Origin: an uncultured Thermoguttaceae bacterium
GTDB lineage: Bacteria > Planctomycetota > Planctomycetia > Pirellulales > Thermoguttaceae
Reading direction: 5' to 3'
DNA: 64,000 bases
Assembly: GCA_938042245.1 (NCBI GenBank)
Contig: CALIRO010000031.1
Span: 1-64,000 of the forward strand
Shown: one piece after another, positions 1 through 8,838 of the stretch
Position numbering within the stretch: position 1 is the first letter of the stretch
Layout of the letters: every line of letters starts with the position of its first letter
The notes under the pieces: generated by a model
Databases searched by the model: none
Told to the model about the DNA's origin: nothing
The model's input: the letters and a program-made list of their open reading frames with translations, nothing else
Position numbers and translations under genes: made by a program

Positions 1-2
1 CG

Positions 3-1733
3 GATCGGCATCACGAAAAGACGCACGCTACGGTCAAGGAGATCAAGCGCCTGGTAGCCGACGGCCAGAAGGAAAAGGCCCGAAAACTCTATCAGGAAGA
101 ACTCCTCCCTGCCGTCCAAGCCACCTTTGCCCAATTCGATAAGATGGAGGCCGTGGCCAAGCGGGCCGTCGAGTTGGCCCATGCGGCCCAGCACCAGGCC
201 TTGGTGGTCTGCCGGGCCAGCCAACAAAAGGCCAACGAGCTTTTGGATCAATTGGTCAAATTGAACCAAAAGGTCGCTGAGGAGGCGGTGCAGAATGCCA
301 AGAGTCATGCGGCGTGGTCCACCCGGCTCATGGTGGGGGCAATTTTGGTGGGTGCGGTGGTGATGCTTGGGCTAGGCGTCTTCTTGGCCCGGGCCATTTC
401 CAAAGTGCTCCGCACGCTCGTGGGCGAAGCGCAGCGGCTTACCGAGGCCGCCGCGGCCGGAAGGCTGCAAACCCGCGGCGACCCCAAACTGGTAAGCCTC
501 GAATTCCGACCCATCATCGAAGGCTTCAACTCCATGCTCGATGCGGTCATCCGTCCGCTGCAACTGACGGCCCAATACATCGACCGCATCTCCAAAGGCG
601 ATATTCCAGAAAAAATCACCGATACCTATCACGGCGATTTCAACCTGATTAAGAACAACCTGAACCAGTGCATTGACGCGATCAATCACTTGGTGGCCGA
701 GGGCCTGACGCTGAGCCAGGCGGCCGAGCAGGGCAACCTGGACGCTCGCACCGATGAAACCCAGGCCCAAGGCAAGTTCCGGGAAATCCTGCACGGCATG
801 AACAAGACCCTGGAAGGCTTTGCCCGGCCGATCCGCGATATTAGCGAGGTGCTCCATCGGCTGGCCCGGAAAGACTTCTCGCAGGCTGTGGAGGCGGCCT
901 ATCCCGGCCTCTATGGCCAGTTGCGAGATAACGTCAATATGGTGGTGGCCAACATGCGGGAAGCCTTGGGACAGATTCAGGAAAGCGCCAATCAGTTTGC
1001 CGAGGGCGCCCGGGTGATCGCCGAAAGTTCGCAGACGTTGGCCGCCGGCGCGCAGACGCAAAGCTCCAGCGTCGAGGAGATGACGGCAGCCATCGAGGAA
1101 CTGGCCCGCAGTGTGGAAGCGGTCAAGGAAAACGCTAACACGGCCGTCAAGGTCGCCAGCGAGGCCAACCGGCTGGCCCAAGAAGGCGGCACCGCCGTAC
1201 AAAAGTCGATCGAATCCATGGAGCTGATCCGCACCAGTTCGCAGCAGATCAGCGAGATCATTCAGGTGATTTCCGAGATTGCCAGCCAGACCAACTTGCT
1301 GGCGTTGAATGCGGCCATCGAGGCGGCCCGAGCGGGCGAACACGGCATGGGCTTTGCCGTCGTGGCCGACGAGGTCCGCAAACTGGCCGAGCGGAGCAAC
1401 AAGGCCGCCGGCGAAATCTCGGCCCTGATCAAGGAATCGACCAAACGAGTCGAAGAGGGCGCCCAGCTAAGCGACCGAACGGGCGAAGCCCTCAAACAGA
1501 TCATCCAGGCGGCCGAGGCGACCGCGGCGAAGATTTCCGAGATCGCCACCGCAGCGGTCCAGCAGGCCGCCACCGCCCAAGAGGTCTCCAAGGCGATCCA
1601 GAATATCGCCCAGGTTACCGAACAGGCTGCGGCCGGAAGCGAACAGATGGCCTCCTCCAGCCAGGAGCTTGGCTCTCAGGCCGCTGCGCTGCGTGAGCTG
1701 GTGGCCCAGTTCAACGTGGGCACCAACCGATAG
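3..1733 (+). CDS. Methyl-accepting chemotaxis protein, 5'-truncated by window edge
   Basis: Transmembrane chemoreceptor passing ligand signals to CheA/CheW. The frame is open from base 3, so the gene begins upstream; the first internal ATG is at 144. The visible N-terminus is helical and carries a DRHHEKTH stretch resembling His-rich sensor helices (possibly CZB-like; inference). One membrane segment ([20 protein letters not shown], encoded near 310-390) is followed by a HAMP domain and two further HAMP-like units. The MCP signalling domain follows, with the conserved hairpin [20 protein letters not shown] and then [16 protein letters not shown]. The protein ends QFNVGTNR without the NWETF-type pentapeptide that tethers CheR/CheB in some receptors. 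Neighbours do not include che genes. Family assignment is very secure; the ligand is unknown. Confidence 0.95.
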   Translation, partial: DRHHEKTHATVKEIKRLVADGQKEKARKLYQEELLPAVQATFAQFDKMEAVAKRAVELAHAAQHQALVVCRASQQKANELLDQLVKLNQKVAEEAVQNAKSHAAWSTRLMVGAILVGAVVMLGLGVFLARAISKVLRTLVGEAQRLTEAAAAGRLQTRGDPKLVSLEFRPIIEGFNSMLDAVIRPLQLTAQYIDRISKGDIPEKITDTYHGDFNLIKNNLNQCIDAINHLVAEGLTLSQAAEQGNLDARTDETQAQGKFREILHGMNKTLEGFARPIRDISEVLHRLARKDFSQAVEAAYPGLYGQLRDNVNMVVANMREALGQIQESANQFAEGARVIAESSQTLAAGAQTQSSSVEEMTAAIEELARSVEAVKENANTAVKVASEANRLAQEGGTAVQKSIESMELIRTSSQQISEIIQVISEIASQTNLLALNAAIEAARAGEHGMGFAVVADEVRKLAERSNKAAGEISALIKESTKRVEEGAQLSDRTGEALKQIIQAAEATAAKISEIATAAVQQAATAQEVSKAIQNIAQVTEQAAAGSEQMASSSQELGSQAAALRELVAQFNVGTNR

Positions 1734-2051
1734 GCGGCCATTTGAATAACATCGGCGTCAGCCGATGAGAGGTTGTCATTGTCATCCCCGCGAAAGCGCC
1801 CGACCCGGTTTCCCCTCTCCCCGCCGCGGGAGAGGGGAACCGGGCGCAAGCAGGCCGGGTGAGGGGGCTTTTCCCCACCGCAAAAAAATCGCCTCTCCCC
1901 ACCGCGGGAGAGGCGAAATAACAAGGAAGCAAGCCCGGCAGGGTAGAGTCCCGCTGGTGCGGGGATGTCACCTTTTCTGGCTTCCTAATGGACAACTTTT
2001 TGGCTTCTCTGCGGAAAGGAGTTGGCTTTCTTTCGGTTGGGTAAATTATTC
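1734..2051. repeat. Spacer with two GC-rich hairpins
   Basis: No gene is visible between the convergent chemoreceptor and oxidoreductase genes. Two perfect 10 bp stems share one design. At 1812-1837 CCCCTCTCCC pairs with GGGAGAGGGG around CGCCGC. At 1890-1915 CGCCTCTCCC pairs with GGGAGAGGCG around CACCGC. The second base pair is swapped (C-G to G-C) between the two, so pairing is kept while sequence changed. They resemble REP-type extragenic palindromes and could also act as terminators for the two converging genes; neither role is shown. Confidence 0.6.
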
Positions 2052-3230
2052 CTACCGTACTTCGTCGATTCGGACGGGGCGACGTTCGGCCGCCGAGATC
2101 AGGGCCGCTTCCAGCACCCGTTGGGTCTGGTAGGCGTCTTCAAAGTCGGGGATCGGCACGATCGGCTCCTGGCCAGCAAGGACTCGTAGGATGTCGTAGG
2201 CCTCATTGACGAAGCCATGTTCGTAGCCGATGATGTGGGCGTCCGGCCACCAATTGGCCACGTAGGGATGATCCGGCCCATGAGTGCACATGATGGTGGT
2301 CCAGCCTTGGACCGCCCGTGGCAGGGTGGCATCGTAGTACTGAAGTTCGTTCATCCGTTCGAAGTCGAACTTTAGGGCCCCTTTGGTGCCGTTGATTTCG
2401 AACTGGTTGCGGTTTTGGTTACCGGTGGCTTGCCGGGCAGCCTCGAAGCTGGCCACTGCGCCGCCGGAAAAGCGGGCCAAAAACAGCACCGTATCATCCA
2501 CGCTGACATCGCCCATCTGTTCGCCGGCAGTGCCGGCCCCAAGGGTTTCGCCGGCAGGTCCTTTGGGGAGTTTGCGTTTTTTGATAAAGGTTTCGGCAAT
2601 GGCGCCGACGACTTCGACAATTTCCTGGCCGGTAACAAATCGGGTCATATCGATGATGTGGGCGTTCAGATCGCCGTGCGCCCCGGAACCCGCCAAGCTT
2701 TTGTCAAACCGCCACAAAAGCGGCACCGATTCGTTGGCCCAATCCTGCAGATAGACGGCCCGGACGTGGCGAATTTCGCCGATCCGGCCTTGTTTAACCA
2801 GTTGATGGGCCAATGCCACAGCCGGGCACCGCCGATAGTTGAACCAGACGAAGGTTTTGCCTTTCGCTTTTCGGGCGGCCTCGGCCATGGCCCGGGCGTC
2901 GGCCAGGGTGCCGGCCAACGGCTTTTCACAGGCCACGTGTTTGCCCGCCTCCAAGGCAGCAATAGCTACCGGAGCATGCATGTAATTGGGCGTTACCACA
3001 TCCACCAAGCCGATCTCCGGCCTGCGCACTACCGCCTGCCAGTCGCTGGAAGCATTCTGCCAACCCCAATTCCGAGCAAACTCTTGAGGATCTTCTTCCG
3101 GCATCCCAAAGACGGTATGCATGACAGCCCGGATCGGCGGCTTGAAGAATTTATTGACCTGCCCCCAGGCGTTCGAATGCGAGCGGCCCATAAACCCCTG
3201 ACCAATCAGCGCCACATTGATGGTTTCCAT
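2052..3230 (-). CDS. Gfo/Idh/MocA family NAD(P)-dependent oxidoreductase
   Basis: Cytoplasmic NAD(P)-dependent dehydrogenase of about 392 aa, acting on a sugar, inositol or related polyol; substrate unknown. The N-terminal Rossmann motif is VALIGQGFMGRSHSNAW, the conserved catalytic-region motif reads HVACEKPLAG, and the C-terminal alpha/beta domain includes GDLNAHIIDM, where the GxxxDxxxH-like pattern of the family sits. The start is placed at the ATG at 3228-3230 because GGAGGAG lies 9 bases upstream and the Rossmann fold starts at once; the frame stays open upstream to 3323, but that extension has no family resemblance. It stands alone between a hairpin-bearing spacer and a repeat-rich spacer, so context gives no substrate hint. 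Confidence 0.93.
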   Translation of the reverse strand: METINVALIGQGFMGRSHSNAWGQVNKFFKPPIRAVMHTVFGMPEEDPQEFARNWGWQNASSDWQAVVRRPEIGLVDVVTPNYMHAPVAIAALEAGKHVACEKPLAGTLADARAMAEAARKAKGKTFVWFNYRRCPAVALAHQLVKQGRIGEIRHVRAVYLQDWANESVPLLWRFDKSLAGSGAHGDLNAHIIDMTRFVTGQEIVEVVGAIAETFIKKRKLPKGPAGETLGAGTAGEQMGDVSVDDTVLFLARFSGGAVASFEAARQATGNQNRNQFEINGTKGALKFDFERMNELQYYDATLPRAVQGWTTIMCTHGPDHPYVANWWPDAHIIGYEHGFVNEAYDILRVLAGQEPIVPIPDFEDAYQTQRVLEAALISAAERRPVRIDEVR

Positions 3231-3768
3231 AATGCTTTCTCCTCCAAAAAACCGAACCACGCCTGAAAAACTCGTTCGTACCTGCTTCCTACCTGAATCG
3301 CTCCACTTTTGGGTCAATCCCACCAGGAAGTAGAAGCCCAGTTATCCCTAAACCCCCTCTCCGAGAAGAAAGGATACCCCGGGGGGGACTCCCAGTAGGA
3401 ACTTGAAGCCCGGTTATACCCAATCTCCAGCAGTTTTCAAGCGGGGGCCAAACCGCATCCAAATACCCAAACCCTGCCATCCATCGGACCGTTTCTTCTG
3501 GCGGATTGGGGGGTTTAAGCCCTCTCCAACCTGTGGGAAGGCAATTCTGGAGGCTATTTGGGCGGGATACCACAGTTTCCTCTTCCGTGGGCAAACGGAG
3601 CCGGGGTAAGCCGGCTGACAGGTACCAAACAAGCAACAATGGTAGTGGGCCAAGCCCTCATCTTCTCCAGGGGGCAACCGGCCTGCAGAGGTCGGATGAC
3701 GCAGGGTAGGCGGTCGAACCAGGGACGCTGTGAGGCAGCCAGTGGGGAATCCGTCAGCAGAAAGCCGG
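3231..3768. other. Gene-free spacer with short imperfect repeats
   Basis: About 540 bases between two minus-strand genes. Several short ORFs overlap one another here but none has a family-like sequence or a ribosome-binding site. An imperfect direct repeat is visible: a segment beginning AGGAAGTAGAAGCCCAGTTA near 3326 recurs as AGGAACTTGAAGCCCGGTTA near 3397. No terminator or promoter could be assigned with confidence. Confidence 0.4.
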
Positions 3769-4686
3769 TTACCGAGAAGCCATCCCCAGCTCCTGCCGGA
3801 TTTTCTTGGAGAAATCGGGCTGGTCCCCGTACCGATAGGCAAGCGGATTAACCCGGGCCCGCCGCCGGGTCTCCTCGAACGTGCCTGCCGACTCTAACAG
3901 CCCCAACTCATAAGCCAGCCGGTCCGAATACCCGGTCAAAAGCACTCGATAATCCCTGGGAATCTTCTCCCCAAAAACCCGGTTGACATGCCGACGGATG
4001 TTCGTCGTGCAATTGTTGGTCAGGGTGTTATAGAACTCCGGATGCTCATTCAGGGCGTTTACTCGCTGCATGACATCCACAAAAAGTGCCCGGGCTTGCT
4101 CCGGCGTGGCTATGGTCCGATAAATATACACATCATTCATCCACTGGTGGGTACGCAGTTGGATCAGGTCCCGCTCATCGCCCACCACGTAAATAAGCTC
4201 ATATTGATTAAAAAATCCGGCCAAGGCATTGTAGGTTTCATGTTTTTCTTTCCGGGTTTCCACCGAGACGGCCAAATACTCCTGGTCGTCAAAGCCGAAA
4301 CTGAGCATCGTATGGGCAATGGCGGGATTATCCGGGAACGGGACTACGATAAAATCCACGGTTTTGAGTTTTTCCAGGTCAAAGGTTTTATCATAGTATT
4401 GGACTGTAAAGTCCTCTTCACTGCGGTAGTGGGTATTTCGGATGTTGGAGATGGTTACATATTGGCCGTGGAAATCGGCCCTAGGCAACTTGGCATGTAA
4501 GGGATGCCAATCGCGCTGATTGGAGGGCCGGGCAGCTTTGGCGATTTCTTTGGGAATTTTAGCAGTAGTTTTAACCACCCGTTCGAGGGGATCTCCGGTG
4601 CTTTGGATCCCCGCACACCCAAAGACCAACCATCCAATGAAACCGAAGGCCAACCATCTGGTTATTAGAATCGTTTTTGTTTCCAT
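3769..4686 (-). CDS. DUF4105 (Lnb N-terminal-like) lipoprotein
   Basis: Predicted envelope lipoprotein of 305 aa. The N-terminus has a basic start, a hydrophobic stretch and a lipobox-like LVFGC (Cys near residue 24), so it should be lipidated and face the periplasm. The body carries the DUF4105 hallmark NNCTTNIRRHVN (near residue 225) plus a Ser/Thr-rich acidic region upstream. DUF4105 resembles Cys-based hydrolase folds; the Cys of NNC is the likely catalytic candidate, but no substrate is known. It is monocistronic by appearance, with over 450 bases of gene-free DNA on each side. Family call is fairly secure, function unknown. Confidence 0.82.
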   Translation of the reverse strand: METKTILITRWLAFGFIGWLVFGCAGIQSTGDPLERVVKTTAKIPKEIAKAARPSNQRDWHPLHAKLPRADFHGQYVTISNIRNTHYRSEEDFTVQYYDKTFDLEKLKTVDFIVVPFPDNPAIAHTMLSFGFDDQEYLAVSVETRKEKHETYNALAGFFNQYELIYVVGDERDLIQLRTHQWMNDVYIYRTIATPEQARALFVDVMQRVNALNEHPEFYNTLTNNCTTNIRRHVNRVFGEKIPRDYRVLLTGYSDRLAYELGLLESAGTFEETRRRARVNPLAYRYGDQPDFSKKIRQELGMASR

Positions 4687-5162
4687 AAATTAGGCAAATT
4701 GGATAATATAGAAAATCTAGGCCCCCCTCCTGGCATCCATCTCCCCATTGCCTGCTCAGGATGCGGATCGAAAGCCCAGCATGGACTCCATCCTTCCCCC
4801 CCCTTTTGGTGAGATGTAGGCTTAACACCCAACCTCCTTGGGTTAATCCGTATCGGATAAGGTTAAATCGAAAAGGGAAAGCACCTTTTACCCCAACTTT
4901 CTTTCTGAAGACAAGATCGTTTCGGCTTTCCAAAGTAGTATGCTAAGCCCCCTGTAAGGGGGAAATTGCTTTTTGCCTATAAGAGGATTTGAGAAGAACT
5001 TTGAGAGAACTGCCAAGGAGGTTTTCCGGAAAATTAGCTGCCCCAAATCAATGAGAGATAGATATGCGCTACTTTGGGCAGGCTCTACATCCCAAACCCT
5101 TTGGGAGTTAGAATAGATAGTCTTTATTTTTTAACTCCCCAATTGAAAGAGAGGTCCACGAG
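4687..5162. other. Gene-free divergent spacer upstream of hisI
   Basis: About 475 bases separating divergently transcribed genes, so promoters for the DUF4105 gene and hisI should lie here. The sequence becomes AT-rich towards hisI (5105-5145). No clear -35/-10 pair, T-box, histidine leader peptide or repeat could be recognised. A GAGAGG ribosome-binding site precedes the hisI ATG. Confidence 0.4.
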
Positions 5163-5564
5163 ATGTCGGACAAGCCTGGGATACCGGAGGGGCTAGATTT
5201 TGATAAAGGCGATGGGCTGGTGCCGGCCATTGCCCAGGATGTTCATACCGGGGAAGTGCTGATGGTGGCCTACATGAACCGGGAAAGTTTCCAAGAAACG
5301 TTGACCCGAGGGGAGGCGGTCTATTACAGTCGAAGCCGGGGAAAACTTTGGCGAAAGGGGGAAGAAAGCGGTCATGTGCAGAAAGTGCATAGCATTTATG
5401 TCGATTGCGACGGGGATTGTATTTTGCTAAAGGTGGAGCAAATCGGTGGCGCTGCTTGCCATACGGGCTATCGGAGCTGTTTTTACCGGCAAGTAACGCC
5501 GGAAGGATTAAAGGTGGTCGGTACACGGGTCTTTGATCCCCAGCAGGTGTATAAGAAATCCTGA
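5163..5564 (+). CDS. hisI: Phosphoribosyl-AMP cyclohydrolase
   Basis: Third step of histidine biosynthesis: hydrolytic opening of the adenine ring of PR-AMP to ProFAR in the cytoplasm. The 133 aa length fits the stand-alone enzyme. The Mg-binding motif DCDGDC is at about residues 80-85. The Zn-binding Cys set is completed by [11 protein letters not shown] at about residues 98-108. The C-terminal PR-ATP pyrophosphohydrolase domain (HisE) seen in fused HisIE is absent. It is followed after 86 bases by hisG on the same strand, probably in one operon; the remaining his genes are outside the window. Confidence 0.95.
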   Translation: MSDKPGIPEGLDFDKGDGLVPAIAQDVHTGEVLMVAYMNRESFQETLTRGEAVYYSRSRGKLWRKGEESGHVQKVHSIYVDCDGDCILLKVEQIGGAACHTGYRSCFYRQVTPEGLKVVGTRVFDPQQVYKKS

Positions 5565-5650
5565 ATTGGTTTCTTCTTACCAGCTAAGGGGTAACTTTTT
5601 CGGTTGTGCTAAGTAGGTTGGGATAAGTAAGGTCAGAAGGGGAAGATGGC

Positions 5651-6529
5651 ATGGCAGATCAGAAATTGAAACTAGGTATTCCTGCAGGCAGTTTGCAGGA
5701 AGCCACGGCGGAACTGTTTCGTCGGGCCGGTTACCGGCTCAGCTTTGCACCGCGGAGCTATTATCCGAGCATCGACGATGAGGAGATCGAGTGTCTATTG
5801 ATTCGGGCGCAGGAGATGGCCCGATATGTGCAGGACGGTGTGTTGGATGCGGGGCTGACCGGATATGATTGGATTTTGGAGACAGGTGCCGATGTCCATC
5901 AGGTGGCAGAGCTTGTCTTTTCCCGAAGCAGTCTGAAGCCGGTCCGTTGGGTTCTGTGTGTGCCGGAGGATTCGCCGGTGCAGTCGGTGCACGATCTAGA
6001 AGGTAAACGAATTGCCACCGAGGCGGTGGGGCTGACCAAACACTATCTGGCCAAGCACGGCGTCCATGCGAAGGTGGAATTCTCCTGGGGCGCCACGGAG
6101 GTCAAACCACCCCGGCTTGCCGACGCTATTGTCGAAGTTACCGAAACTGGAAGTTCCCTTCGGGCCAATCATCTGCGCATTGTGGATGAAGTGCTGGAAA
6201 GTACACCCCGGCTTATTGCCAATCATCAATCCTATGCCGACCCCTGGAAACGCAGTAAGATCGACGATTTAGCGCTGATGCTTCAGGGGGCCATGGCCGC
6301 TATGGGCAAGGTGGGCCTGATGATGAATGTGCCCAAAAGTCGGTTGCCCCAGGTCCTGGCCATTCTGCCGGCGCTAAAAAATCCTACTGTCTCCGATTTG
6401 GCTGATAAAGACTGGGTGGCTGTCAACACGGTGCTGGATGAGACGATAGTGCGGCATATCATTCCTCGGCTCAAAGAGGCCGGTGCGTGCGGAATTGTGG
6501 AATATCCGCTTACCAAGGTGATCGAATAA
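5651..6529 (+). CDS. hisG: ATP phosphoribosyltransferase, long form (HisG_L)
   Basis: Committed, feedback-regulated step of histidine biosynthesis: ATP + PRPP to PR-ATP. At 292 aa it is the long form, with an N-terminal type 2 periplasmic-binding-like catalytic fold and a C-terminal ACT-like HisG_C domain (from about residue 218) that normally binds histidine, so no HisZ partner should be needed. The PRPP-binding signature [18 protein letters not shown] is intact at about residues 157-174. AAGGGGAAG precedes the ATG. It probably forms an operon with hisI. Its end faces the DUF4340 gene convergently. Confidence 0.96.
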   Translation: MADQKLKLGIPAGSLQEATAELFRRAGYRLSFAPRSYYPSIDDEEIECLLIRAQEMARYVQDGVLDAGLTGYDWILETGADVHQVAELVFSRSSLKPVRWVLCVPEDSPVQSVHDLEGKRIATEAVGLTKHYLAKHGVHAKVEFSWGATEVKPPRLADAIVEVTETGSSLRANHLRIVDEVLESTPRLIANHQSYADPWKRSKIDDLALMLQGAMAAMGKVGLMMNVPKSRLPQVLAILPALKNPTVSDLADKDWVAVNTVLDETIVRHIIPRLKEAGACGIVEYPLTKVIE

Positions 6530-6717
6530 CAGATGAACAAAAAACCCTCTAGCTTCCCCGTGAAGTTGCCATCTATGGAGAAGCAAGTCCGTTTCCTACC
6601 TAACAAACAGAAGTCCGAGCGGCCTTGTCGCGCATTTCAAACGCTTCGAGCCAAAAAGGCCGTCTTTGGAGAGGCGGCACGTCAACCCAATGGCCTGAAG
6701 CAGATCCGGTTGGGCAA

Positions 6718-8733
6718 TTACGGAGCAGCGGGCGGGTTAGGCGTGGGGGGCTTTTCGCCGGGTTTAGGTGGACTGGACGGGGCCGGCTCAGTTGGTGGGG
6801 ATGGGGCCGGTTTGGATTCCGCCGAAGGTTTTCGAGCGTCCGGTTTGGGTTCTGTCGGGGCGGGAGTTTCCGGTTGAAGCTCTGGAGGAACTTTTGACTG
6901 TTCGGGTGGAAGCGACTGTTTCGGCGTATCTTGCTGTTTCGGCCTATCTTGCTGCTTAGCCGGTTGTGGGGTTTCGGCGGCTTTCGATCGGTCTTCCGGT
7001 TGGGGTTGGTGCTCGGGGGTGGGGTGCTGGTGTTGATGGTCGGTTTCTTTTGATGGTTCTTTTTCTTTAGGTTGTTCTGGTTTTTCTTCTTTTTTCTCCT
7101 CTTCTTTTTTCTCCTTTTTCTTGACAATGTCTGAGCGGTTCAGACGGATCTTTTTATAAGTTTCTTCGGAGATGATGTAGTACCATTCGGCGAAGCGGTC
7201 GTTAAGTTCTTTGGCCTTTTTGCGGCCTTGTTCTAATTTCTCCTGGTAGTCTTTTTGCTTTCGCTCGTTTTCTTTTTTGATCTCTTCACGGCGTTTTTCT
7301 AATTCTTTTTTAGCTTCTTCGGAGGAGGGTTTGGATTCGGTTTTTTGCTGGGAAGCAGACGGAGCTTCTTTGACGGGAGTCTTTTCCGAAGAGGAAGCAG
7401 GTTTTTCTTCAGGTTTTGGCTCTGGTTTCGCATTCGGCGAGGCGTCGGCGGGTCTTGTTTCCGGTTTTGTCTCGGAAGGAGCCTTTTCTGTTGGTTCTTC
7501 GGGCAGGGGTTCGAGTTGGGGTTTGGGGATGGCCGATTCATTGAATCGGGCCGTTACCATGATGAATCGGTTCATGCCGGGAGTGGTTTTTTGCTTTTCG
7601 GTTGTAGGTTCAGTTTTGGAGTCAGGTTTTGTTTCTGGTTTGGGGGGTTGTTTTTCTTCGGTTCGGCCGGTGCCTGCCGGTCCGCCGAATCGAAGCAGAT
7701 ATTCCACGCCATCTTTCATGAGGACTCGGATTTCGCCTTCGTTGGAGACGATTTCATAGCGGGCATCGACCCGGGCGGGATAAAAGCCTCGGGCGGCCAG
7801 GTTCTCCACGGCTTCTCTATTGGTAATAAGGGTTTCCTCGGCTTTTAGGTCGGCACTGAGTCCGGGAGGTTTGCGGTTGACATCCACGATTTTTAGGTCA
7901 TCCAAGGCAAACTTCAGGTCGTCCAATTTGCTGGTATTCAGTTCTTCGTCCTGGCCAAGGCCTACCTGCTGGAGTCCTTTTTCGGTGGCTTGGAGATCTT
8001 GAACAAGTTTCCATCGAGGGTCACCGGTATCGTTATATTCCAAGGTCATTTGGCCCCGCTGGATGATCATGCCGCGCACAATATCCACTGAGTAATCCCG
8101 GATTTCTACCTCTTTGATGTCCCAGGGATTGAGTTTCAGAAGGTCTTTTTCGATCCAGTCTTCAAAGCGGGTGGAGAGGCGATCTATTTTTAGCGGCACC
8201 ACAAACACCTGATCCTGGCCCACACGACGGACATAACGAAGATCCGATTGGCCGGGCACCTCTTTGCCAATGATTAACGCCACCATCGTATTGCCGTCCT
8301 TGTCTTTCATGATTACCCGGGTCCCCATACCTTCGCGGGGATCTCGGGGATCCGGATCCAAGAGGCCGTACTGTTTATGGTCGCCTGGATTTTCCGTAGC
8401 AAGTTGAAGGATTTTCAGTCCTACGAAGGTGGTAGCCGCCTCGGCCATGTGCTCTTTGGCATCGGCCGGATAGTTTTCATGAGAAGGAATCGACCAGACT
8501 CCCTTTTGTTTATCATGAGCCACCTCGAAGGTTTCCACCCGGACTTCTTTTTCGTCATATTTCACGATTTCTAGGCTGGCGGCCTTCAGGGGATTGAAAT
8601 CTTCGGGCACAAGCAGTTGGCCGACCAGTTCTTCTGGGCGTTCTTCGAGCCGACGTGGCTGGGCCGCCCAAGCCACCAACAACATTCCTATCGCCACCAA
8701 AACGAAAATAAGCGTCTTGGTCTTTTCGGTCAT
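6718..8733 (-). CDS. DUF4340 protein with long K/E/P-rich C-terminal tail
   Basis: A 671 aa membrane-anchored protein. Residues 6-24 are an N-terminal transmembrane segment; residues of about 30-370 carry DUF4340 (pattern WSIPSHENYPAD, VALIIGKEVPG and DRLSTRFEDWIEKDLL), which in other genomes sits beside GldG/ABC-2 genes. The last 260 residues are low complexity. A Lys/Glu-rich coiled stretch comes first, interrupted by a short ordered island ELNDRFAEWYYIISEETYKK, and then a Pro/Lys/Gln/Ser-rich tail. It is the third gene of a minus-strand cluster: ATPase, fused permease, then this. Family knowledge suggests an extracytoplasmic accessory subunit of the ABC system. The tail is likely disordered and could be a spacer or wall-interacting region; that is inference. 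Confidence 0.85.
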   Translation of the reverse strand: MTEKTKTLIFVLVAIGMLLVAWAAQPRRLEERPEELVGQLLVPEDFNPLKAASLEIVKYDEKEVRVETFEVAHDKQKGVWSIPSHENYPADAKEHMAEAATTFVGLKILQLATENPGDHKQYGLLDPDPRDPREGMGTRVIMKDKDGNTMVALIIGKEVPGQSDLRYVRRVGQDQVFVVPLKIDRLSTRFEDWIEKDLLKLNPWDIKEVEIRDYSVDIVRGMIIQRGQMTLEYNDTGDPRWKLVQDLQATEKGLQQVGLGQDEELNTSKLDDLKFALDDLKIVDVNRKPPGLSADLKAEETLITNREAVENLAARGFYPARVDARYEIVSNEGEIRVLMKDGVEYLLRFGGPAGTGRTEEKQPPKPETKPDSKTEPTTEKQKTTPGMNRFIMVTARFNESAIPKPQLEPLPEEPTEKAPSETKPETRPADASPNAKPEPKPEEKPASSSEKTPVKEAPSASQQKTESKPSSEEAKKELEKRREEIKKENERKQKDYQEKLEQGRKKAKELNDRFAEWYYIISEETYKKIRLNRSDIVKKKEKKEEEKKEEKPEQPKEKEPSKETDHQHQHPTPEHQPQPEDRSKAAETPQPAKQQDRPKQQDTPKQSLPPEQSKVPPELQPETPAPTEPKPDARKPSAESKPAPSPPTEPAPSSPPKPGEKPPTPNPPAAP

Positions 8734-8838
8734 GGCGGTTCCTCCTAGGAGGGAGATATCTTTTCATGATTCAAAGGAATAAATGCAGAAAATTTGTTTC
8801 CATAACATATCGATCGCCTTCTCCGGCGGTCGAAGGTA

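Noticed and set aside
372-1343. 323-codon minus-strand ORF across the chemoreceptor
   Set aside because: Antisense shadow of a strongly conserved MCP reading frame.
2415-3266. 283-codon plus-strand ORF across the oxidoreductase
   Set aside because: Antisense shadow. The opposite strand carries an intact Gfo/Idh/MocA protein with a good ribosome-binding site.
5100-5162. Histidine leader peptide or T-box before hisI
   Set aside because: No run of His codons and no T-box specifier or antiterminator pattern was found.
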